Assembly (NCBI RefSeq): GCF_000005505.3 | Contig: NC_016134.3 | Coordinates: forward strand, 3,534,001 to 3,598,000 | Origin: Brachypodium distachyon | Lineage: Eukaryota > Streptophyta > Magnoliopsida > Poales > Poaceae | Reading direction: 5' to 3' | Length of the DNA stretch: 64,000 nt | Part shown: in pieces, positions 56,355 to 64,000 of the stretch | Layout of the letters: each line of letters starts with the position of its first letter | Numbering within the stretch: the first letter of the stretch is position 1 | Program-made: the position numbers and the translations under genes | The notes under the pieces: generated by a model | Databases searched by the model: none | What the model was told of the DNA's origin: nothing | What the model saw: only the letters and a program-made list of their open reading frames with translations

Positions 56355-57575
56355 TTAAGTGGCAGCAGTCGGCTTGTAGTCAATTATGATCACCTTCTCG
56401 GCTAAAGCCAAAAATTCCGTTGCAAAATCAACATGGTTTGGGTGTTCAATGTACTCCTTGACTCCCTCGGTACTTTCGAAAGTGGACTCAAAGACGTGTG
56501 TGAATCCCTGATGCATGTTCTCTATGCTCACATCAGTTCCCCTGCACATCAAAAATAGCTTATAGTAGGTCTGAAACAAGAGATTTTATTTTTGAAGTAG
56601 CAACTTTGCACAAACAAAATGATCTGAAACTTCTTTGAATGTCCCACAGGTGACACTTTGTTTACAAGGCTGTTGTGACGATGGATACATTTGAGGGCAC
56701 AAAGATTATAATAGAAATGTTTAAAACTGGTAGGTACGACTTCTCGTAACATTATCAAGTAGTCAGGCCGGCAGCCCTGGAAATCGCGAAATGTTTGCTT
56801 GGCTGTGTTGGCCTTCTGTCGTCTGGGGCAGCGGGGCTTTAGCCATCGACCACCGCCATTGTTGGGTTCATGTTCACAATGTCATGATATTTGTCATACC
56901 ATCACTACAAATTTTCACCGGAAATCACATTCGCGCAGACAAGGAGTTCAGTTACTATCCAATACTAGTTATTTGGGCAGAACTCAGGTTGGAGAAGCAT
57001 ATATAGCAGTTTCTCCTCTAAGATCCATTTGCTGTATCAGCTCTAGCTGAATTTACTGAGTTGACTAGCACTGGTTCCCTTGCTGGATCTAAGAAACCAA
57101 ACTTGTTTTTACTACATTAACTTGTTCTTTCAGACCAATCCATGGCTTCCCAAATCCAAACCAGTGGCCGCATAGAGACAGGGGTTGAGGGGAATCACAA
57201 CCCAGCGACAAGACCAGCAATTCGTCGAGCACCTGCCGGGCACCTACAGCAACAGCTCGCGAATGGGCTCAGATTGCAGGGAGGTCTCAGGTGTATTCAC
57301 ATCGGCGCTGCTGGGGCAGAAAATCGTCAGGGTACCAGCGCTGGAGCAGAAACGATGAACCACAAGACGGGCGGAGATCGGAAGGAGGAATATGAGTAGT
57401 ATCATCAGGTGTGGCTGTTGAGGGGGCACCATACATACCAGTGGAAGGCCTTCATGGAGGGGACGACGGCGACGAGGCCGGCGTAGCCGCGGATGAGCTG
57501 GTCCAGCCGCTCCGGCGTCACCTCGTCCTTGAACCGCGCGAGCAGGATGTGCTTCACCACGCCGCTACCGGCCAT
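56355..57575 (-). CDS. HS1-type stress-response A/B barrel (Dabb) protein
   Basis: Two exons on the minus strand, 57575-57439 and 56541-56355 (TAA), joining at the Trp of FHWGTDVS into 107 residues. The Dabb fold signature runs VVKHILLARFKDEVTPERLD...LVAVVPSMKAFHWGTDVSIE then QGFTHVFESTFES, EGVKEYIEHPNHVDFA, FLALAEKVIIIDYKP. Arabidopsis HS1 (heat-stable protein 1), of the same length and organisation, is a dimer with antimicrobial activity; related plant proteins are induced by salt or stress. The conserved His of VVKHI and the H-P-x-H motif are present. A TATA box lies 120 bp upstream. The intron is about 0.9 kb. Confidence 0.92.
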
Positions 57576-57696
57576 CCTCCTCCTGCTTCTTGCTTGCTTG
57601 CTGCTGCCGCCTCTGTCTGACCTCTGCACACTCTAGTAGTATCGCCTTTCTTCCTCCTCCCTGTTTGGTGGCGGTATGCTTCTTCGCTAGCCACCG

Positions 57697-57703
57697 CTTT
57701 ATA
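57697..57703 (-). promoter_or_regulatory. TATA box of the HS1-type gene
   Basis: TATAAAG on the minus strand (from GTGTATAAAGCGG), 122 bp before the ATG at 57575. Confidence 0.6.
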
Positions 57704-58750
57704 CACTTGTCCGGGAGCAGTTGGCGAGGGGATCTTGGGATACTGACGAAGATCGGCCAGATGAGATGCGTCAATGCTGGATTGATCGCCGTATCATGGA
57801 TGCATGGGCAATTGGGCATAAACAACGATGACACAACTCACACAATCATGTGCCAGCTTCTCTACCTCTGGTTCACAAAGCTGTGACGTTTTTTAGACAA
57901 TGTTTTCAGTCAAAATTTCGAAACTCTTTTGAGGGCAAAGACAGTCCAATTCCCGTCATTCATTAGACAGGTAGAAAAAATACAAGAAGCCCTAAGCAAA
58001 TTTCGAAACTCTGACTGTTAATATCTTTTAAACTAGAAATACATCCTGAAAACCGTGTCAATATACAAGACAGCATTGCTTAATTTCTGTTTTCATTTGG
58101 TTTTCTGTAGCAGTACTGTTTATGTGTGTGTGAGAGTGGCTGTCACGAGTTATCCTGCAGTCCTTTCTTTTTAGTTCTGTTTTGGACCTGTATGGAAAGA
58201 ACTCTGTTCTTGTAGAAATTGGATTTTCCATCAATGAAATCGAGACCTTTGCTCCACAAAAGCCACTTATTGTAAGAGGCATCATCTCCATAAAAAAACA
58301 CTGTTCCTGGAACCGCGCGATGTGCATGCTTGCAATGCCAGCAAGCTCAAAGAAGTTAAATTCAGTTGTCTGTCAGTCCCCCTCCCAGTAGCAGCATAAT
58401 TCTGCTTGTTAAACTCAACTGCTCAGTATTGTCAAGAACAACTGCTCAGTGTAGGCATACTTATGCCTACGTTGGACTTGGACTAAAACTTTACAATGTA
58501 CTGTCTTCTATGTGGGTAACTATTATATATCTGTAGGATTTTAGTCCATATAAGATTTCCGAAGTATTAAATACATTTTATACGAAATTTTGTGTGGACT
58601 CAAACCTCTAGAAATGATCATTCCTTTCCTGTGGAGCAATGAAACATTATTTGAATCACGCTGTGTTCAAGATTGCAAGACGTTGCAATTATATTTTTTC
58701 TTTTCCCGTGTTTGAAACCTTGCGAATCAGAGAGGTCCTTGACATTATTT
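57704..58750. other. HS1-type promoter and intergenic, no gene seen
   Basis: AT-rich sequence without coding structure. Confidence 0.4.
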
Positions 58751-58754
58751 ACTA

Positions 58755-58865
58755 TTCCTCTGATCTTAAATTCTTGACTCAAATTTGCTCAAATATGGAT
58801 GTATCTATTCTTAAAAAACCCTAGATACATGTAATATTTCGACAACAATTTAAGATCGGAGGGAG
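58755..58865. mobile_element. Stowaway-like MITE
   Basis: Left TTCCTCTGATCTTAAATT and right AATTTAAGATCGGAGGGAG, TA on each side (58753-58754, 58866-58867). The interior carries the same ACTCAAATTTG, GGATGTATCTATTCTTAAAAA and TAGATACATGTAATATTTCGACA blocks as 53938-54041. Confidence 0.85.
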
Positions 58866-59255
58866 TACACATCAGAGGTGTCTATTACGGACTACGCTGC
58901 AACTTCTGCACCTGTATGTTAGTATGTTACTAGGCCATAGACATGGCCCGCCGCTTCACTAGGATGTTGCAAGCACAGCAGATCCAATTAGAAAATGCGC
59001 AATCTTTCTCAAAAAAGAAGAAGGAAACATGAAGGCAAATCAATTTACCAGAGATCCATCTTATCTCAAATGAGTCAGCAACTGCAAAGAGAGACATCGA
59101 TTATTGCGAAATTTGCCTTACAAACAGTAGTTTTTTTTTCCCAAACACAAAACCAATATTTTTCCATTTGTTTGTTTCCCTAACAGTACTTCACAATGGA
59201 TGTATGTGAAACAACATGGACACAACTGCCAACAGCAGAATAATACTATGACGAA

Positions 59256-62200
59256 TTATGCTTCGGACATGACGCAATCAATGGCTTGCTTGCAGATTCC
59301 AGTCATTGTGGCCTCTGGTCCATAGACCTGCATTGAATTGTCGAGCAAAATCAGCTCCTCTGTTCTGGGGGTGGGCATAGGGATGGTCGACAGACGACAA
59401 TTACTTGCCAGATATGTTGTTACATTCAGTTCCTTGAAAAATGTCATTAAGTTCATGGCTAATAAACTTAGGTATAATTTTTTCAAAGATGCTTATGAGG
59501 TCATTCATATTTAAAAGAAATGAATTGTGTGAAGGCTCTTTTCATAAATAAAAAGAGGGCTTATGCGATCATACCTCGATTGGAAGACCAAGCTCTGAAC
59601 CTAGAGCACGCATTTTAGCGAGTCCGGTTTGGTAGTTAGGACCACCTCTCCGAACATAAATGTTCATCCTTGCAGCCTTTAATTTGGATTCCTGGCACCA
59701 GTTTTGGAAGCAACATTATAATTTGGGTGAGGATTTCAATGGAGACAGGTGAGAGTGGTTGGGGAATAGAACAGCGATCCAACTGAACGGTCCAACTTAC
59801 CTTCTCTCTTAAAGCCCGAATGATGCCACTAAATGTCGAAGCAACATCAGTGAAGTTTGCTATACCCCCTCCAATGAGGAGAGCCCTCTTACGGCCATCA
59901 GGATCAGCAGTGGCACACTACACAGATTAAAAACGCTATTCAGAACAGACAAAACAAAGCTATAAATATGCAGAACAATGAGCTAAAGTATTATGGGTTT
60001 CTTACATCCAAAACCACTCTGGCATACTGCAAAACCTCCTCCTCGTTGGGAGCTCCACTGTACTCTGCATAATTTCCTAGCTCCGAAGCATATCCCAAAT
60101 CTCCGACCTGGCAAAAAGAATATGTTATCCATGCTGATTAACTTTAGAACCTAGACAAAATATGATCTAGAAGAAAGTTAAGTTTACCGTGTCAGCATAT
60201 ATGACACTAGCACCACCACCTGCAACCATGGTCCAAATGCGACCTTTCGGGTTCAAAACTGTGAATTTCAGTGAGGCGCTTGTCTGAAATAATAATAAAT
60301 GTTACATTAAGTGAACTCCCGTTCCATACAGAATGAAGAATGCCGTATTATGTCAGCACAACTTAAGTTATAGGAAAACTGTAGACATTGATTTGTTTAT
60401 ATGAAAGGGACTTCAGAAGAAAAGGATACCTTCTCATCCAGTTCATGGATATAACTTTCTGATGGGCTCATGACTCTTCCGAAAGGTAGAGGGAACTCAA
60501 TGTTACCCCACCTGTAAATCGAAAACAGTGGTCAGAATGAATTATGGAGAAAAAATGTACTTGGATTCTGTAAGCTAGACTCAAGCCTGAACCATACTTC
60601 TTAAAGTTCTTGAAAGCAGCTGTGTCATCCAGTTCACCTCTCATGTCCAGAGGATATGGTTCCCCATTTACCAGGGTGAATGGATTCATCTCCAGAAATG
60701 AGAAATCCAAGTCTGCCAAAAGAATTAATGTTTATAACATGATTTCAATGTCAAAGCAGCAACTTCAATTATGTGTATTTGCAAGTGCAAGCACCTTGGA
60801 AAACAGAAAATACCCCTCTAATGAAATCACCTATTTTTGTGCGGACCTGAAATTTAGACAGAAATTGTGAATGAACTAAGCATTGGATAGTTAATGCAGA
60901 ATTAAATAATTACCAGAAGCAAGTACTTGCTAAATATGAGGTAAATTAAGAAGTTACAAATGGTATCAAATAAGGAAAAAAATAAAATACAATGCAAAAG
61001 CTTACCTCCAGCGGAAGGGTGGCAATCAATGGAGCGCATGCATCAAGTGTCATAGGCTTCTCTGTGGTAAGAGCGATAGTCTTAACCTTGTCCCAGTTCT
61101 CCTCAATATCAATACCTCCACACTCTGAGAAACTAATGGTGCAACCAAGCCTGTCTGATACGACCGAGAGATAATACTCTTGATCGTGTGGCACAAATGG
61201 CTCGACTATGAATGTTGTAATTGGAGCCTTACAGCCGCCCATCTCAACCTAGATATATAAGCATGCCCAGATAGATTAGAAAATAGTTGTCATTACCAAG
61301 ATGGCAGTGACAAGTATGGGAAGATGTTGGATCTGTAACTACCTCAACTCCCAACCTCTCCTTGACAAATTGGCGGACTTGAGCAAGATCTAGGTTGAGG
61401 GCCACAAGGCCGCTCTTCCCACGTTTACCAAACAGCATGTCTGGTTTAACAACCAACTTCATAGATGAGAGCCATGGCTCCTGGTTCACAAGCTCTGTGA
61501 AATCCGTTGATTGTGTGACCTTACAATAAGCGATTTGGAAATTTCAGAAACAAACCACATTAACACATAGTATCAAACGTTAGGATTTTATTTCAAAATA
61601 AACTAAGGCAAAACATTAAAATAAAATGCATTCACGAGCTATGTAATCCAAGCCAACTCTTTTCAACTAGTAAAATTGGCTAATGTGACACTGAATAAAC
61701 AGACTTTCTCCACATAATGAAAAATCATCCTAAAATTGTTGCTACTCTCTGTATCAATCGGAAATAAATAAATTAGCTGTTCCTCGATGAAGAACTAATA
61801 GTACGGAGTAACTCTTTCGTGACCACCGCCAAAATAAACACTCGCTTGAACTAAATAGAAAAATACTGCTGCTAGTTACCAGTTAGATCCCACAAAGTAT
61901 GACACGTCAAACATCGCGGGCGAGCATACATTCAGGTGAAGCAGGTTAAAAAATTCCCAGCAAACCCGACAATTGATCCGTTCCGCATTCAGCTACCACC
62001 TCCAAAATTTCAGTATGCCGACCACACAATGGATAGCTTTCCTTGATCTAAACAAATAATACTCATAAGGGGGTGTTACTAGTAGATTCCAACAAACATC
62101 ACGACAGATCAACAGATCTCACACGAGGGGTGCTACTTGTCTCAGGACAAATGAAACCCTTGCTTGAGGTGAGGGCGACAGTCACTCAAGCAACCCCGCT

Positions 62201-62713
62201 GTTGAAACCCCGCATCACAGAGTTTTTAATCCCCTTGTGCACCAGTAATTAAGAACCTCTGGTGAACCGAAATTGAGTCTGTCTCACACACATACACGCA
62301 CTGGTCGAATCACCCAAACAATATTGAAACATATATACTGACAAGCCCTCAGTTTCGGCAAATCCCCAAGCCTAATGCTCCGCTGATGAATTCCACATGT
62401 TGGGTCTCCTCCAGCAGCGCAAATCCCCTCTCCCACCCCGCCCAATTGGCGGCCTTATCCGAAAATTCTAGCTCCCGAGCCGAACCCCGCCCGCCGGCCC
62501 GAGGGGCGACGCAGAGATCCAGCGACCGTCCCTCGTGATCCGCCGGATCACGAGCCGATTCGAGGAGAAGCGCGCGAGCACCCTCGAAAGAGAGAGAGGC
62601 AAGGGGTGGGTCACCTGCGCGGAGAGGATCTGGAGGTCGATGCCGGCGAGGCGCTTGAGGTGCTCCTTGAGCAGGCGCTTGGAGTCGTACTCCCGGATCT
62701 TCTTCCGCGCCAT
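59256..62713 (-). CDS. ACLA: ATP-citrate lyase subunit A
   Basis: Eleven exons on the minus strand: 62713-62615, 61519-61343, 61248-61006, 60846-60795, 60712-60598, 60511-60430, 60283-60188, 60107-60006, 59917-59801, 59691-59575 and 59327-59256 (TAA). They join in phase to 423 residues, exactly the length of plant ACLA. Key stretches: [115 protein letters not shown] corresponds to the N-terminal, ATP-grasp and citrate-binding part of animal ACLY; with ACLB, which carries the phosphorylated His, it forms the cytosolic heteromer that splits citrate and CoA into acetyl-CoA and oxaloacetate with ATP. This supplies acetyl-CoA for waxes, sterols and malonylation. The gene appears complete and functional. 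One acceptor is AAG (before 61519). Confidence 0.96.
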
Positions 62714-62824
62714 GGCCTCACCGAAGCAGCGGAACTGGAAGAGGGGAGAGAAGTAGGTGGAAGCTGCGGTAGCGTTGCGATGGGCACTGATGGGTGATGG
62801 CGCGCTGGTCGCACGTAGGACGGG

Positions 62825-62834
62825 AGTTATATAT
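62825..62834 (-). promoter_or_regulatory. TATA box of the ACLA gene
   Basis: CTTATATATAA on the minus strand, about 115 bp before the ATG at 62713; good sequence and spacing. Confidence 0.65.
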
Positions 62835-62839
62835 AAGCA

Positions 62840-63810
62840 GCCGGCGGCATTCACCGGTCGATTTGGTGCTGGGTAGATGGGATCTGGCACTAGCAGGCTG
62901 CTGTTGTGCTCCTCTAAAAACAATGGCGTAAAATAACCCTGGATTACGCTCCGTTTGTTCTAGTCCAGCAGCCTTTGAAAGCTCAACTTAAAATTCAAGA
63001 ACAATCACGGCATTCAGAAAAATCAAAAGGCCTCTGAAGAAAAACGGTCCTGCTTCATTCCAATGATAATACTGTATTTTTTTCTAAGCCGACTGCTTTG
63101 CTGCATTTTTATTATGTACAACAAGATCTGGACCAGGGGCGTTGGATTGTTGTGATGTGATGTCAGAAGGAAAGCTTGGTTGTTCGTTGGCCACATTAAC
63201 AAGCAAAGCCTCTCCCTGTCCCTTCACCTCCCGACTCTCCTGCACTCATGCATCATGACACTTCCCTTCAGTTCCCCTTGACCACGCTCCTTTCAGTTTT
63301 CATTCCATGACGCTCCATTCAGCTCCACTTTGCCGTGTGCAACCTAAGTTGCCTAAATTGTATTCTCAAAACACAATTTTAAGCACCAGGTCCTAATCGT
63401 AGTGTCCTTGCTGTTAAGGAAAGAGTACATGATGAAAGCTACTCCGTGTTATGTTTTCAGAAAAATCAAAGGGGGACACAGTTTTCGCATGTTCAAGGTT
63501 GTCTGAGAGAGCTCTTACATCGGATCAAAGCATAAACTAGTACCCACCAAAAACAAAAGCTCAATCACTCCAGATTCTCAGACCTGAATCCTGACGAACC
63601 TAGATCCCAGTTAAACGCAAACGCAACTTCCATACACCAACCATCAGCAAAAACCAGCACTTCAGCTCCCATTGGCACATAACACCAGCATTTTAATCCC
63701 ACTGTCAAAAAGAAATTACTACTAACATTTGATTCCACTAATTAATCAATTCCTCGTTAACAATCACACGTGAGAGCACAACGGCCGTGGGGAACAAAAA
63801 CAAGTACAGT
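62840..63810. other. ACLA promoter and 3' flank of the next gene
   Basis: No gene recognised. The part next to 63811 is probably the 3' UTR of a minus-strand gene entering from the right. Confidence 0.4.
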
Positions 63811-63858
63811 CTACCGCTGAGCACCGACAAGACGACCACCACCCAAAGCTTGTTCAAC
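63811..63858 (-). CDS. Possible last exon of a gene beyond the right edge
   Basis: On the minus strand an acceptor GCAG at 63862-63859 precedes 48 nt reading VEQALGGGRLVGAQR and a TAG at 63813-63811. The tail looks coding (Gly/Arg/Ala-rich, codon use like neighbours), but it is short and I do not recognise the family. The sequence to 64000 would be intron. Confidence 0.35.
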   Translation of the reverse strand, partial: VEQALGGGRLVGAQR

Positions 63859-64000
63859 CTGCCAGCATTCCGAAAGTGTTAGCCATGAGAGAACTGAGAT
63901 TACACAAGCGTCCCTTTTCTTTTGGAGGGACACAAGCTTCCCTGTACGGATAGTAAATTTAACTGCAGAAAGGTTTCATTCAACTACCTGTCATGAATTG

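Noticed and set aside
62468..62923. Open frame extending ACLA on both sides of its first exon
   Set aside because: The upstream part crosses the TATA box and the downstream part reads through a good GT donor; the known protein begins at [10 protein letters not shown].
63811..63858. Naming the edge exon from its tail alone
   Set aside because: Fifteen residues are too few to assign a family safely.

Overview
The window is nuclear DNA of a flowering plant, almost certainly a grass. Genes are split by GT-AG introns, gene-coding third positions are often very GC-rich, and Stowaway-type miniature elements (ends CTCCCTCC...GGAGGGAG, flanked by TA) recur throughout. About nine genes in 64 kb with mostly small transposons suggests a compact pooid genome such as Brachypodium rather than wheat or barley; that is inference from style and density, not from a species marker.

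Left part (1-21.6 kb). The 3' half of an UNC93-like major-facilitator gene (+) is followed by a dead BAHD acyltransferase (-) split near its start codon by a 5.7-kb Ty3/gypsy retrotransposon. Next come a belt of Harbinger- and Stowaway-type miniature elements, an F-box/LRR/FBD gene whose F-box is frameshifted, an intact five-exon GDSL esterase/lipase, a second broken BAHD gene, and a membrane protein made of five PGG domains without ankyrin repeats.

Middle part (21.6-36 kb). This is a transposon graveyard: a short LINE-like insertion with 13-bp target duplications, a DUF674 pseudogene, a LINE 3' end with a hAT element nested inside its zf-RVT reading frame, a Harbinger element that lost its catalytic core, a possible RPA-like fragment, CACTA-like subterminal repeats, a copied UNC93 exon and a degenerate tandem array.

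Right part (36-64 kb). Housekeeping and receptor genes dominate, nearly all on the minus strand: a small conserved membrane protein (+), a wall-associated receptor kinase, a nine-exon ZFC3H1-type zinc-finger protein, EMC5/membrane magnesium transporter, an HS1-type stress-response A/B barrel protein, ATP-citrate lyase subunit A (11 exons), and perhaps the last exon of another gene at the right edge. There is no operon logic; each gene stands alone.

No wholly new multi-gene system was found. The most notable signals are the retrotransposon insertion that splits a BAHD gene at codons 6-7, a 34-bp perfect palindrome bracketed by 8-bp direct repeats, the UNC93 exon copy 33 kb from its source, and the nested hAT-in-LINE. 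Exon limits were read by eye from splice signals and reading phase.
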